The notes: a model not told the origin generated them from the sequence alone. DNA of 64,000 bases from Pedobacter cryoconitis (GCF_003259615.1 NZ_QLLR01000010.1:85374-149373); one strand, 5' to 3'. Positions 7,859 to 17,571 are shown, counted from the stretch's first letter. A program made the numbers and translations.

Positions 7859-9460
7859 TTATAGCATTAATGCCTTTTTATCAGTAAAATGGGTGATTTT
7901 CTCATGTAATAAGCGAAGTTCAAAAGGTTTGCTTAACACATCATTTGCACCTGCATCAATTGCAGCCTTCTTATCATTTTCCATGACTGCTGCAGAGAAG
8001 GTAATAATAGGAATATCTTTTTTACCCGGTATATAGTCGTTTCTGATCAGTTTTGTAGCTTCCAGTCCGTTCATCACGGGCATAAAGGTATCCATCAGGA
8101 TCAAATCGTAATTGTTATCTCTGAGTTTATCCAGTGCTTCCTGTCCGTTTTCAGCAAAATCGGCAATTACTTCCCAGTCTTTCATGATTTTAACGATCAG
8201 GAATTTGTTGATTGGGTTATCCTCAGCAACCAGAATCCTTACCCCGTTAAATGGCAGAAGTTTATCCAGATGTTTCTCTTTGGGTTCAGGGAGGTCCTGT
8301 AAAACTTCATACCAGTTGACAAAACAAAAAGTGCTTCCCTGTCCCTCGCAACTGTCAACAGTGAGTACACCGCCTTTAAGACGCGCCAGGTTCTTCACAA
8401 TTGAAAGGCCCAGTCCTGTACCTCCAAAGTTCATCGTGGTACTCTCATCTGCCTGCTCAAAGGTTTCGAAGATCTTCTCAATTTTGTCGGTCGGGATACC
8501 GATTCCAGTGTCGGTAACAGAGAACCTGATTTGCAGGTTATTTCCTTTGCGGTCCAGTATCTCTACTTTTAGCGTTACACTACCTTTATTGGTGAATTTA
8601 ATCGCATTGCCAATCAGGTTCATCAAAATCTGATTCAGCCTTAAAGAATCGGCAGATACGTTTTTAGGCAGATCAGGATCGAAGGAAGTAATCAGTTCCA
8701 GATCTTTTTCTTTTGCCCTGATACTTAAAAGATTGATAACCGCATGGCAAACTTCTGCCAGGTCTGTTGCAGTCCGGTTAATTTTGAACATACCCGCGTC
8801 AATCTTCGATAAATCCAGAATATCATTAATCACACCCAGTAAAGAATTCGAAGAGATTTGCAGTAGCGAAATCATTTCGTTCTGCTCAGCGGTAAGTGTT
8901 GTTTTTTCCAGTAAATTAGCCAGCCCAATAATACCATTGATTGGCGTACGGATTTCGTGACTCATATTGGCCAGGAAATTCTCTTTTATTTTCTTTCCCT
9001 GTTCAGCAAGTTCTTTTGCTTTAATCAGTTCTTTCTGGTAGGCTTCAAGCTCTTTATTCTTTTTAACAATATCCCTTTGTGTTCTAACAAATTGTAAAAA
9101 AGAATCTACTTTCGCAGAGGTTACATAAGGATTTAAAGGCTTGTACAAGTAATCAACTGCTCCGGTATTCAGTCCTTTTACGGCATATTTGGCATCTGTT
9201 GAAATTGCAGTTACAAAAATAACCAGTATATCTTTTGTTCTGGGGTTGCTTTTTAGTATTTCTACCAATTCAAAACCATCCATTTCCGGCATCTGAACAT
9301 CCACTAGTGCAATGGCAATGTCCATTTCCCAGGCCAATCTTAATGCTTCGTTAGGCAGAGTGGTAGAAATCAGATTTACATCGTCTCTTTCCAGCAAGGC
9401 TTCCAACGCAATTATGTTCTCGGGTCTGTCATCAACAATAAGAATATTAATCTTTTCCAT
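7859..9460 (-). CDS. Response regulator-histidine kinase hybrid (REC-HisKA-HATPase-REC)
   Basis: A soluble 533 aa signalling protein without membrane segments. It starts with a receiver domain (residues 1-125, phospho-acceptor D54 in ALVDVQMPEMDG), then a short coiled coil, a HisKA dimerisation domain with H168 in NMSHEIRTPING, a HATPase domain (residues 225-385 with the N, G1 and G2 boxes, the last as GGTGLGLSIV) and a C-terminal receiver (D457 in LILMDTFMPVMNG). All catalytic residues are present. It is the last gene of a three-gene run behind the big hybrid kinase and CheR, 30 bases after CheR. A cytoplasmic kinase that begins with a receiver domain usually takes phosphate from an upstream kinase, so a phosphorelay inside this operon is likely. 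The target is unknown. Confidence 0.93.
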   Translation of the reverse strand: MEKINILIVDDRPENIIALEALLERDDVNLISTTLPNEALRLAWEMDIAIALVDVQMPEMDGFELVEILKSNPRTKDILVIFVTAISTDAKYAVKGLNTGAVDYLYKPLNPYVTSAKVDSFLQFVRTQRDIVKKNKELEAYQKELIKAKELAEQGKKIKENFLANMSHEIRTPINGIIGLANLLEKTTLTAEQNEMISLLQISSNSLLGVINDILDLSKIDAGMFKINRTATDLAEVCHAVINLLSIRAKEKDLELITSFDPDLPKNVSADSLRLNQILMNLIGNAIKFTNKGSVTLKVEILDRKGNNLQIRFSVTDTGIGIPTDKIEKIFETFEQADESTTMNFGGTGLGLSIVKNLARLKGGVLTVDSCEGQGSTFCFVNWYEVLQDLPEPKEKHLDKLLPFNGVRILVAEDNPINKFLIVKIMKDWEVIADFAENGQEALDKLRDNNYDLILMDTFMPVMNGLEATKLIRNDYIPGKKDIPIITFSAAVMENDKKAAIDAGANDVLSKPFELRLLHEKITHFTDKKALML

Positions 9461-9490
9461 AATTTTAAGGGGGAATCTTTCTGAAAAGAC

Positions 9491-10327
9491 CTATGCTATT
9501 TTTTGGTAAATGTTATTTTTTTTATCCACGATCTTAAAGCGACCGATTTCTGAACTTCTTAAAGTCTCTTTGGAGCCTAAACAAAGAAAGCCAAAGTTAG
9601 CTAAACTATTGTAAAAAAGATCAATCACCTTTTTTTGAAGGGTAGTATTGAAGTAAATCAGCACATTGCGGCACGAAATCAGCTGAAACTCATTGAAGAC
9701 TCCGTCGGAGGCTAAATTGTGTGCGGAGAACAGCATGTTCTTTTTTAAAGAATGATTAATTGATGCGGCTCCGTAGCGTGCCGTATAATAATCTGCAAGT
9801 GTATGCAATGCCCCCGTTTTCTGATAATTTTCTGAATAATGTTTCATCTTCTGCAAATCGTAAATCCCATTTTTGGCAAACTCTAAAACATCAGCATTGA
9901 TGTCAGTTCCATAAAAGAAACTCCGTTCATATAAGTTCTGTTCAGCAAACAGAATTGCAAACGAATAAAGTTCTTCTCCGGTTGAACAGCCCGCGTTCCA
10001 TACTTTTATCCTTTGATAGGATCTTAAATAAGGAATGATATGTTCCGCGACCGATTTATAAAAAACCGGATCTCTGAACATTTCGGTTACGTTCACTGTA
10101 ATTTCAATCAGAAAATATTCAAAGTAGTCATGGTCATTTGTTAATAAGGTACGTAATTCAAACAAACTTAGTTGTTGTAACTGCATAATTCTTGTCACTC
10201 TTCTTTTGAGTGAGGCAGCCGAATAATCACTAAAATCAAAGCCATGTATATTGTAGATGAAACTAGTAAGGCTTTCCAGCTCTTCATAGCTAATTACATC
10301 TTCCGGGTTCTCTGCTGACGGGCTCAT
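9491..10327 (-). CDS. CheR-type protein-glutamate methyltransferase
   Basis: A 278 aa SAM-dependent methyltransferase of the CheR family, which methylates glutamates on chemoreceptor-like helices. It has the N-terminal helical CheR domain (residues 10-70), the SAM-binding motif WNAGCSTGEELYSFAI, the second SAM contact FYGTDINADVLEFAKNGIY, and the ISCRNVLIYF signature. It starts one base after the stop of the upstream hybrid kinase and so is translationally close-coupled with it. No CheB methylesterase gene and no methyl-accepting chemoreceptor is in the window. The long coiled coil of the neighbouring kinase is a possible substrate (inference). Confidence 0.93.
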   Translation of the reverse strand: MSPSAENPEDVISYEELESLTSFIYNIHGFDFSDYSAASLKRRVTRIMQLQQLSLFELRTLLTNDHDYFEYFLIEITVNVTEMFRDPVFYKSVAEHIIPYLRSYQRIKVWNAGCSTGEELYSFAILFAEQNLYERSFFYGTDINADVLEFAKNGIYDLQKMKHYSENYQKTGALHTLADYYTARYGAASINHSLKKNMLFSAHNLASDGVFNEFQLISCRNVLIYFNTTLQKKVIDLFYNSLANFGFLCLGSKETLRSSEIGRFKIVDKKNNIYQKIA

Positions 10328-10328
10328 C

Positions 10329-13300
10329 TTAACTTAACCATACTCTTAACATAGATAATAACTGATCAATATCAACTGGTTTAGCTATATAATCATTTGC
10401 CCCGGCTTCAATACACTTTTCGCGGTCATTCTTCATTGCCTTAGCGGTTAACGCTATAATTGGCAGTTTCTTATATTCGCGCTTTTCCCTGATCGTTCGC
10501 ATCGCTTCATAACCATCCATTTCGGGCATCATAATGTCCATCAGTACGAGGTCAATATTTGCTGTCTCTTCAAGTTTTTCAATGGCTTCCCTGCCGTTGT
10601 TGGCAATCACAATATTGATGTCGTAAACCTGCAGCGCACTGGATAAGGCAAAGATATTCCGCATATCATCATCGGTAATCAGGATCGTTTTATCTTTCAG
10701 TACTTTTTCTATGGTAGAAACAGTTTTATTCTTCGAAGACCCTTTGACAGTGGTTTGAAAGTTGTCCTGTTTTTTTAACTTATTCATAAACAGGCTAACC
10801 TCGTCAATCAACCTGTCATTAGATTTGTTCGACTTCAAAACCATAGCCTCAGAATACTTCATAATATGTGCAATCTTATCCTGGTCAAGTTCCATTGCCG
10901 TATTGATAATAACCGGGATATGGGTAAACCTGTCTTGTGTTTTGATCTGGTCGAGTAAATCAAAACCAGAAGTGTCAGGAAGATTTAAGTCTAGTATAAT
11001 GCAGTCGAATGTTTGATTTTCCAGCATATCCAGCGCCTCCTGACCAGTAAACGCTTGTGCAACCTCAATACCTTTCTCAACCAGTTGTTCTTTAACGGCA
11101 AGACTTTGCAGCTCGTGATCTTCAATGATCAGTACCGTCTGGAAATTATATAAAATATGGCCTGAGTTTAAAACGGAGAAAGCATGATCCAGCTGATCTT
11201 TTTCAATTGGTTTTTTCAGGAAGCCAATCGCACCCTCTTTCAGTGCTCTTTCTCCTTTGACTTCACCAGCCGACATCATGTGGATCGGGATATGTTTAGT
11301 TTGCGGATTATCTTTTAACCTTTTCAGGATACTCCAGCCGTCCATCACTGGCAGCATAATATCCAGGATAATCGCATCAGGAAGATCTTTTATGGCCATT
11401 TCCAGTCCTACATCACCACTATGTGCCAATAAAGGTTCAAACCCTTTTTCAATCGCATAATCTTTCAGTACATCTGCAAAGACCAAATCATCTTCCACAA
11501 TTAATAAAGTTTGCTTCCTGTTTTTATTCACAGGAACCGAAACTGGTTCTTCCGGAATCAATGGCATTAAAACTGGTTCAGGATGTGGTACAGTTTCAGC
11601 GGCAGAAGATTGGTTTTGAGGTGTTACCGGCAAATATAGTGTGAAACAACTTCCGATACCCGTCCCACTATTCACCTGGATCTCTCCACCTAAAATATTG
11701 GCAAGTTCTTTACTAATAGAAAGCCCAAGTCCGGTACCTCCATACTTTCTGCTGGTTGTACCATCGGCTTGTTTAAAGGCTTCAAATATGAGCTTCTGTT
11801 TATCTTGCGGGATACCTATTCCAGAATCTTTAACACTGAAGGAAATAACCTGCTGATTATTATTTTTAAGATTGTCGGAATAATATTTGAGCTGCTCATC
11901 TGCCAGGTCAATTTCCAGTTTAATCTCCCCGTTTTCAGGAGTGAACTTAAAGGCATTTGATAAAAGATTCTTAATGATCTGTTCTGCTCTTGATAAATCA
12001 GTCATGATACGCTCAGGCAGCCCCTGACCAAGGATAATCTGATAATCTATTTTTTTGCTTCTGGCAATCTCCGTAAACAGAGACTCCATATTTTGTTTGA
12101 CTTCCAGAGGTCTGACTGTCTCAATATCCAGGTCAACTTTTCCAGACTCTATTTTTGAAAGGTCAAGAATATCATTAATTAAAGTCAGCAGATCACTTCC
12201 TGCATTATGGATTACCCCAGCATACTTAAGCTGCTCTTCATTTAAATTTTCCGGCCTGTTTTCTTTTAAGATCCTTGCCAGGATCAGGATACTGTTCAGC
12301 GGTGTTCTTAATTCATGACTCATATTCGCCAGGAATTCTGATTTATATTTGCTGGATACTTCAAGCTCTTCAGCTTTTAAACTCATCGCTTCCCTGGCTT
12401 CGTTTACAGAAATATTACGCTCTTCCAGTAAGCTCGCTTTTTCTTCCAGTTCGGCATTGGTTTGACGAAGCTCTTCTTGTTGTACCCGAAGCTCTTCTTC
12501 TGAAGCTTGTAATTCTTCAGATTTATGGATCAGCTCTTCATTGGTTGTGCGCAACTCTTCCTGCTGACTTTCCAGCTCTTCTGCCTGTTGCTGCGTCTGC
12601 ATAAACAAGTCACGCAATTGTGCCCTTGCGACTGCACTATTGATCCCAACACCTATACTCTCAGTAATTGTACTTAAGAAAAGGTTCACAATTTCATCCG
12701 GTTCAGCAGAAAGTCCCAATTCGATGACTGCGATGGTTTCCTCTTCAAAAAGAACAGGGATGATCAGTATTGTATTTGGCGGCGTGTTGCCCAGTCCTGA
12801 AGAAATTTTCAGGTAATCTGCAGGAATATCGTGAAGTTGTTTACTTCGCTTTTCCAATGCAACCTGGCCCACAAGACCTTCACCGAGTGCAATTTCTTTG
12901 ACTTTTCCTTTTTTCTCCTGGTAAGCATAACCACCGCTCAGCTGTAAGGTTTCTCTTTTCGGATTGAACAGGTACAATGCACCTACCGAGGCCGATAAAT
13001 AAGTACACAGTTCAGTAATGATATGGGTGGATAATTCATCGGTTTCCTGTTCTCCGCGCATGGATTCATTGATTGCGGATGCGCCGGATAATAACCAGTT
13101 CTTTTGTGTATTCTCTTCGGATAGTGCTTCCAGCTGAGCATTGTTTTCTCTGATTGTAATTTCTGTTAACTTCTGTTCATCAAATGTTCTTTTAATGAAG
13201 CTGAACAAGTATAAGATTAATCCGAAAATAATCACTGAACTGGCGACGACAATAATCGTAGACTGCGTTGCACTCTTCACGCGCTTCTGTGTTCTTACCA

Positions 13301-13808
13301 CAAGCAGTGCTTGTTCTGCATGGATAGCTGCATTATTGATCCGGAGCATATCTGTTTTAAATGCCCGGCCTTTATCGGTAAGCACCATCCGCACAGCATC
13401 ATCTTTTCCTTTGGTATCATTGGTCAGCAGAATATCTTCCATATCCTTGACTTTTTGTGCTGAATAAAATTCAAGGGAATCCAGCCTCCGCTGCTGATTC
13501 GGGTTATCCGCCGTCAGCTTCTGCATTTCCTTGACTTTAGGAATGATCTGGTGAATGTTTTTAGTGTAAGTTTCCAGATATTCCTTACGCTGGGTAATGA
13601 TATACCCTCTTAAAGAAGTTTCAGAATTTAATAATTTCAGTTCAACATCCTGTGCAACATCAATTACATCATAAGTGTGGTTTTCCCATTTCGCATCTTC
13701 ATTCATCAGCTCGATGCTGTAATAGGAAGTAACTGCGGAAAGCAGAACAAATAGCAGAGAAATAACAAAGCCTGTTAATACCTGCTGTTTAAACGTTAAT
13801 TTGAACAT
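10329..13808 (-). CDS. CHASE3-GAF hybrid histidine kinase with three receiver domains
   Basis: A 1159 aa membrane kinase. Two membrane segments (about residues 8-30 and 185-205) bracket a periplasmic CHASE3-like four-helix sensor. Then come a GAF domain (about 240-400), a long E/Q-rich coiled coil (about 405-485), HisKA with H498 in NMSHELRTPLN, a HATPase domain ending GGTGLGLSISKEL, and three receiver domains in a row, each with its phospho-acceptor Asp (in AIILDIMLPVMDG, CIILDLNLPDTSGF and LVLMDIMMPEMDG). It is the first gene of a run with cheR and a second hybrid kinase. The layout matches the family of multi-receiver CHASE3/GAF kinases often linked to CheR/CheB in non-enteric bacteria. 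The signal sensed cannot be told from sequence. The 185 bases upstream hold no consensus promoter that I can see. Confidence 0.94.
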   Translation of the reverse strand: MFKLTFKQQVLTGFVISLLFVLLSAVTSYYSIELMNEDAKWENHTYDVIDVAQDVELKLLNSETSLRGYIITQRKEYLETYTKNIHQIIPKVKEMQKLTADNPNQQRRLDSLEFYSAQKVKDMEDILLTNDTKGKDDAVRMVLTDKGRAFKTDMLRINNAAIHAEQALLVVRTQKRVKSATQSTIIVVASSVIIFGLILYLFSFIKRTFDEQKLTEITIRENNAQLEALSEENTQKNWLLSGASAINESMRGEQETDELSTHIITELCTYLSASVGALYLFNPKRETLQLSGGYAYQEKKGKVKEIALGEGLVGQVALEKRSKQLHDIPADYLKISSGLGNTPPNTILIIPVLFEEETIAVIELGLSAEPDEIVNLFLSTITESIGVGINSAVARAQLRDLFMQTQQQAEELESQQEELRTTNEELIHKSEELQASEEELRVQQEELRQTNAELEEKASLLEERNISVNEAREAMSLKAEELEVSSKYKSEFLANMSHELRTPLNSILILARILKENRPENLNEEQLKYAGVIHNAGSDLLTLINDILDLSKIESGKVDLDIETVRPLEVKQNMESLFTEIARSKKIDYQIILGQGLPERIMTDLSRAEQIIKNLLSNAFKFTPENGEIKLEIDLADEQLKYYSDNLKNNNQQVISFSVKDSGIGIPQDKQKLIFEAFKQADGTTSRKYGGTGLGLSISKELANILGGEIQVNSGTGIGSCFTLYLPVTPQNQSSAAETVPHPEPVLMPLIPEEPVSVPVNKNRKQTLLIVEDDLVFADVLKDYAIEKGFEPLLAHSGDVGLEMAIKDLPDAIILDIMLPVMDGWSILKRLKDNPQTKHIPIHMMSAGEVKGERALKEGAIGFLKKPIEKDQLDHAFSVLNSGHILYNFQTVLIIEDHELQSLAVKEQLVEKGIEVAQAFTGQEALDMLENQTFDCIILDLNLPDTSGFDLLDQIKTQDRFTHIPVIINTAMELDQDKIAHIMKYSEAMVLKSNKSNDRLIDEVSLFMNKLKKQDNFQTTVKGSSKNKTVSTIEKVLKDKTILITDDDMRNIFALSSALQVYDINIVIANNGREAIEKLEETANIDLVLMDIMMPEMDGYEAMRTIREKREYKKLPIIALTAKAMKNDREKCIEAGANDYIAKPVDIDQLLSMLRVWLS

Positions 13809-13993
13809 ATGTAGTTAAAAATCAGATTATTAAAATTTTTCGTGCTCAAGCTTGCTATTTAATCTGAAAAGGTAAATAAGGGCCGGCACGCTTAAAATGC
13901 AAGACAATTATACTGATAAATACGCATCCCTTGGGAGAAAGGGGGAAAAATGCCCGGTAATTTTAAGCAGGCGTTAAAAATTTACACAAATTC

Positions 13994-14677
13994 TTAGAGT
14001 TCCAGCAGGCATTGTGCATAAGTAGGACCCACAGGGATGATTTTCTCTCCGATCCAGAGCTGGTTTCTGTCAAACTTGGTTACCGCACTTTTTGCAACTA
14101 TAAATGCACGGTGTGTCCGGATGAATTTTTGTGCAGGCAGCAGCGCCTGCATTTCACTGATTGGCATTCTGGTACTCAGCGAAGGATTGTTTTGCAGGTT
14201 AATCTGGGTGTAATTACCCGCAGCTTCAATAAACAGAATATCTTCAATAGCGACTTTAATCTGCTCGTATCCATCCTTAATAAATATATAGGTATACTGA
14301 TTGGCAGTAACTGCCTTTTTGCGCAAACTATGAAGCTCTTCTGCCTTATTACAGGCCTTTAAAAAACGGGCTAAAGAGAAAGGTTTAAGCAGATAATCCA
14401 GCGCATTCAATTCAAACCCTTTTACAGCGTGTTCCGCATAAGCAGTTGTGAAAATAACCAGTGGAGGATTGCTCAAACTGTTTAGAAAATCGATCCCGTT
14501 AATGTCCGGCATTTTAATGTCCAGGAAAATCAGGTCTACTTCATTCTGCTGTAAAAAAGTAATGGCATCAAAAGCATTGGTAAATACAGCCTGAAGGGTA
14601 ATAAAAGAAACTTTGGAGGCATGAGATTTTACTATATCCAGCGCTATGGGCTCGTCATCTATCGCTATGGCAATCAT
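13994..14677 (-). CDS. LytTR-family response regulator
   Basis: A 227 aa transcription factor: receiver domain (residues 1-120, D53 in LIFLDIKMPDING) and C-terminal LytTR DNA-binding domain (about 130-227) with FIRTHRAFIVAKSAV. It is controlled by the LytS-type kinase just upstream; its start lies 2 bases after that kinase's stop, so they form a two-gene operon. LytTR proteins bind pairs of short direct repeats; the target genes are not visible here. Start gives MIAIAIDDEP, typical for this family. Confidence 0.94.
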   Translation of the reverse strand: MIAIAIDDEPIALDIVKSHASKVSFITLQAVFTNAFDAITFLQQNEVDLIFLDIKMPDINGIDFLNSLSNPPLVIFTTAYAEHAVKGFELNALDYLLKPFSLARFLKACNKAEELHSLRKKAVTANQYTYIFIKDGYEQIKVAIEDILFIEAAGNYTQINLQNNPSLSTRMPISEMQALLPAQKFIRTHRAFIVAKSAVTKFDRNQLWIGEKIIPVGPTYAQCLLEL

Positions 14678-14679
14678 TT

Positions 14680-16182
14680 TTAATCTAGATTCAGCGTTAA
14701 ATGTACGAAAAACTCTTTTGCACTTTCTCTGATGATCAATTCATGTTTCTTCGGATACAGCAAACTTAAACGCTGTTTTACATTTTGCAAACCTATGCCG
14801 CTGTTGATTTTTTCCGGATCACCGTCGGCCTTCAGGTGAATACTATTGTTGACATCAAAATAAAGCATATTGGCTTTAGTCTGCAGCGTTACTTTGATAT
14901 GAGAAGGAGATTGTAAACTAATGCCATGCTTAAAAGCATTTTCAACAAAAGGGATTAATAACATCGGTGAAATCTTTAAATCCATTAATTGCTCTTCAAT
15001 TTCTGCTTTGATGTTAATGTCTACTGTGGTAGAAGTTCTCAGCTTCTGTAGTTCTATATAATTATTCAGGTAATCTATATCTCTGACCAGGGAAATTTTG
15101 TCCTGCATGTTTTCGTGCAGCATAAAACGCATCATATCTCCTAACTTCTGGATTCCTTCTCCGGTACGTTCCGCTTTCTCTTGCAAGGCAGTACCATATA
15201 AAGTATTCAGCGCATTAAACAGAAAATGAGGATTGATCTGAGATTTGAGGAACCCAAGATTGGCATCTGACTTCCCGAGTTCTTTTTTAAGTGCAAATAT
15301 TTGTTCCTCCGTCGCATTTCTCGTTTTATAGATATACCAGGCCAGTGGCGTACTGATCAGGAGTTGTGCCATCAAGTGAAAAGCATTCACGATCGGAAAC
15401 ATTTCACCTTTTCCTGTAATCACCACAGCTATTAAACCGAGGGGAATACAAAAAATCAAGGTTAACAACATATTCTTGCCTAAGTAATTGCGGAACTTCT
15501 TGCCTTGGGCCAGTGTATTTGGAATCAGGTAATAAATGCCATAAATAATCAGGAAAGAACAAGAGCCGATCACTAAGGTCCAGGCAAGAATTACACTGAA
15601 GTCTACGCCTATAGCCAGCCAGACCAATATACCTGCGAACCAGAAAGCTGAAGCAAAAGCAATTTCCAGTTTCATTGTTTTATTACTTTCCTCTTCTTTG
15701 TTCTCGATCAGGTAAATAATTAGTTTTTTGATCGCTACATAAATGGCTGTGAGTATAATCATCCAGCCCGCATAGGTAAAGCCCTGAAAGAAAATGTGGT
15801 TGTAAGCTTCATCAAGTTCATCATATTTGACCAGCGTATAAGCATGGCTATAAGTCTGTGCAATACTCAAAATAAGTCCCGAGAATAAGTAAACACCAAA
15901 TAAAATGGAAAGATTGATCCCTGTGTTTTTCCGTTGATATAAAGGAGGCAGGCAGCAGAAATTAAGCAGCAGAAAACTGAAATACAGGATAGAATATCTA
16001 AATAATCCCGGCAAAAAGTAATTCGAAAGATAACTAAAGCTCACCCTGGCTTCCTGGAAATTATATGGAGTTGAGGTATTGTTAGTGGAGCCGTTTGAAA
16101 TGAGCATCATTACTGCAAAGCCATACATGATGCTTACGGTCCAGAATTCTATTTTGCTGAGGTCTTTAATGTCGGGTTTCAT
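14680..16182 (-). CDS. LytS/YehU-type sensor histidine kinase
   Basis: A 500 aa membrane kinase. The N-terminal part (to about residue 290) has several hydrophobic helices, followed by the His_kinase (PF06580-type) domain with H319 in SQINPHFLFNALN and a C-terminal HATPase domain with ISPMLLIPFVENAFKHG and GIGLQNVKQRL. No receiver is fused. Partner of the LytTR regulator directly downstream. The membrane domain probably is the sensor; its ligand is unknown. Confidence 0.94.
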   Translation of the reverse strand: MKPDIKDLSKIEFWTVSIMYGFAVMMLISNGSTNNTSTPYNFQEARVSFSYLSNYFLPGLFRYSILYFSFLLLNFCCLPPLYQRKNTGINLSILFGVYLFSGLILSIAQTYSHAYTLVKYDELDEAYNHIFFQGFTYAGWMIILTAIYVAIKKLIIYLIENKEEESNKTMKLEIAFASAFWFAGILVWLAIGVDFSVILAWTLVIGSCSFLIIYGIYYLIPNTLAQGKKFRNYLGKNMLLTLIFCIPLGLIAVVITGKGEMFPIVNAFHLMAQLLISTPLAWYIYKTRNATEEQIFALKKELGKSDANLGFLKSQINPHFLFNALNTLYGTALQEKAERTGEGIQKLGDMMRFMLHENMQDKISLVRDIDYLNNYIELQKLRTSTTVDINIKAEIEEQLMDLKISPMLLIPFVENAFKHGISLQSPSHIKVTLQTKANMLYFDVNNSIHLKADGDPEKINSGIGLQNVKQRLSLLYPKKHELIIRESAKEFFVHLTLNLD

Positions 16183-16320
16183 TGGATTATTTTTTCTTGT
16201 GAAGCGTTGGAACCAGCGCTGCTTTATGCTGATTCCTCTGCAATACTACAAAGGCTTTTCTTTTATGCCGTCAAAATGTGATGAATGACTCAAAAAATGT
16301 GACGAATAGGGAAATATAGG

Positions 16321-16328
16321 TATCTTTA
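16321..16328 (+). promoter_or_regulatory. Possible -7 element for the ArsC-like gene
   Basis: TATCTTTA, one base off TAnnTTTG, 10 bases ahead of the start codon. No clear -33 box. The short leader this implies is normal for the group, but the match is weak. Confidence 0.4.
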
Positions 16329-16338
16329 CGTTTATTTT

Positions 16339-16692
16339 ATGCAGATGATAGTTTACGGAATTCCGAATTGTAATACAGTTAAAAAAGCAAGGACATGGTT
16401 GACAGATAACGGCGTTGACTATGAATTTCATGATTTTAAAAAGCAGGGGATTACTGCAGAGAAACTTCAGCTGTGGTGCGCTGCCTTTGGCTGGGAAGTA
16501 GTTTTAAACAAAAAAGGGACGACCTGGAAAAAACTTAGCCCTGAGCAGCAGCTGGCAGTCAAAGATGAAAAATCAGCAATTGAAGTGCTGTTAAATAATA
16601 CCAGTGCGATTAAACGTCCCGTGGTAGAACAAGATGGAAAAGCAATCCTGATCAGCTTCGATGAAGAATTATATAGCAAATTATTGAAATAG
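16339..16692 (+). CDS. ArsC/Spx (YffB-like) thioredoxin-fold protein
   Basis: A 117 aa protein of the ArsC/Spx/YffB family with a thioredoxin-like fold. The N-terminal segment reads YGIPNCNTVKKARTWL, with a single active-site-type Cys in the position used by ArsC and YffB, then VDYEFHDFKKQGI, and a C-terminal KRPVVEQDGK segment (the cis-Pro loop and strand). It lacks the CxxC of Spx regulators, so a small thiol-dependent reductase of the YffB kind is more likely than an RNA polymerase-binding regulator. True arsenate reduction is doubtful with no ars genes nearby. Single gene; a start two codons later is equally possible. Confidence 0.85.
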   Translation: MQMIVYGIPNCNTVKKARTWLTDNGVDYEFHDFKKQGITAEKLQLWCAAFGWEVVLNKKGTTWKKLSPEQQLAVKDEKSAIEVLLNNTSAIKRPVVEQDGKAILISFDEELYSKLLK

Positions 16693-16723
16693 GGAAACCA
16701 TTACCTGTTAATTTTTGTTAAAA

Positions 16724-16756
16724 AATAAGGCGAAACGTTAAACTAAATTATATTTG
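16724..16756 (+). promoter_or_regulatory. Promoter of the CarboxypepD_reg-like gene
   Basis: TTTG at 16724-16727, 21 bases, TATATTTG at 16749-16756. Transcription would start near 16761, leaving a leader of about 70 bases that can fold. Confidence 0.65.
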
Positions 16757-16758
16757 GA

Positions 16759-16819
16759 GTTATCGCCTGTAAACCACGTTTTTTCTGGGTTTCCCGAAAA
16801 GGGGAGCGATGGAGCTAAC
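16759..16819 (+). promoter_or_regulatory. Structured 5' leader
   Basis: GTTATCGC (16759-16766) can pair with GCGAT (16806-16810) and, past a five-base bulge, with TAAC (16816-16819). Inside, TTCCC (16791-16795) pairs with GGGGA (16801-16805) around a GAAAA loop. The leader is richer in G and C than its surroundings. I do not recognise a known riboswitch class. Confidence 0.4.
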
Positions 16820-16833
16820 GAAAAAGAAATACC

Positions 16834-17571
16834 ATGAAAACTTTTAAACAACTGATCCTTGTATTGTTTCTGACAATACCACTATATACATTTGCGCAGA
16901 CCGGAATTACCGGAGGTGTATTTGACTATGATAACAAGAGCTTCCCGCTGCAGAAAGTGACAGTAAAGAACCTGAATACGCACGAGACTACCTCAACAGG
17001 TGCCGCCGGACAGTTCATGATTAAAGCAAAAAAAGGTGACTTACTGGAATTCTCTTTACCGGGTTTTCATACCGATACGCTTTATCTGACCAATATGTTG
17101 TCTAAAACCATTTATCTTCCTGCTTCTTCAACGACATTGAAACAAGTAGATATTCAGAGTGCGAAACTTTCCAAAGACCTGAACCTGAAAAACCAGAATG
17201 CAAAAGGGTTTGAGCGTGTGCATGGAATTGCTCCGACACAGAATGTTCAGCGTGCAGGAGGAATAGGACTGGCCTTTGGTTCCGGAAAAGTAAGAAGAGA
17301 AAAAGCGAAAGAAAGAGCACTGGAAGAAAGGGGTGCCTATGAAGCGGAAATCAGTCAGTATTTTAATGAGGAACATGTCAACAGCTTAATTAAGCTGCAA
17401 GGACAGGAGCTTAAAGAGTTTATTGAGCTCTACAGACCTACCGTGGAAAGAGTAAAGGCTGATGACCCTTTCAATTATGATTACTATATTGCTGTTGCTT
17501 ATCAGACCTGGTTAAAATTACCTCCGGAACAAAGGAAATTGCCAAATATGAAGAAGCTAACAGGGCAGTAA
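16834..17571 (+). CDS. Exported protein with CarboxypepD_reg-like domain
   Basis: A 245 aa protein with a Sec signal peptide (residues 1-21, ending TFAQ) and a beta-sandwich carboxypeptidase-regulatory-like domain (about 23-100: GGVFDYDNKSFPLQKVTVKNL, ending near KTIYLPAS). This domain is common at the start of SusC/TonB receptors, but here there is no barrel. The C-terminal 140 residues are charged and helical (KVRREKAKERALEE) and hold LNTHE-like and YRPTVERVKADD segments; I do not recognise them. Probably periplasmic or facing the periplasm on a membrane. It precedes the M1 peptidase by 30 bases and is likely co-transcribed. Confidence 0.8.
   Translation: MKTFKQLILVLFLTIPLYTFAQTGITGGVFDYDNKSFPLQKVTVKNLNTHETTSTGAAGQFMIKAKKGDLLEFSLPGFHTDTLYLTNMLSKTIYLPASSTTLKQVDIQSAKLSKDLNLKNQNAKGFERVHGIAPTQNVQRAGGIGLAFGSGKVRREKAKERALEERGAYEAEISQYFNEEHVNSLIKLQGQELKEFIELYRPTVERVKADDPFNYDYYIAVAYQTWLKLPPEQRKLPNMKKLTGQ

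Noticed and set aside
8112..8633. 173-codon frame on the plus strand
   Set aside because: Opposite-strand shadow of the hybrid kinase with no family features.
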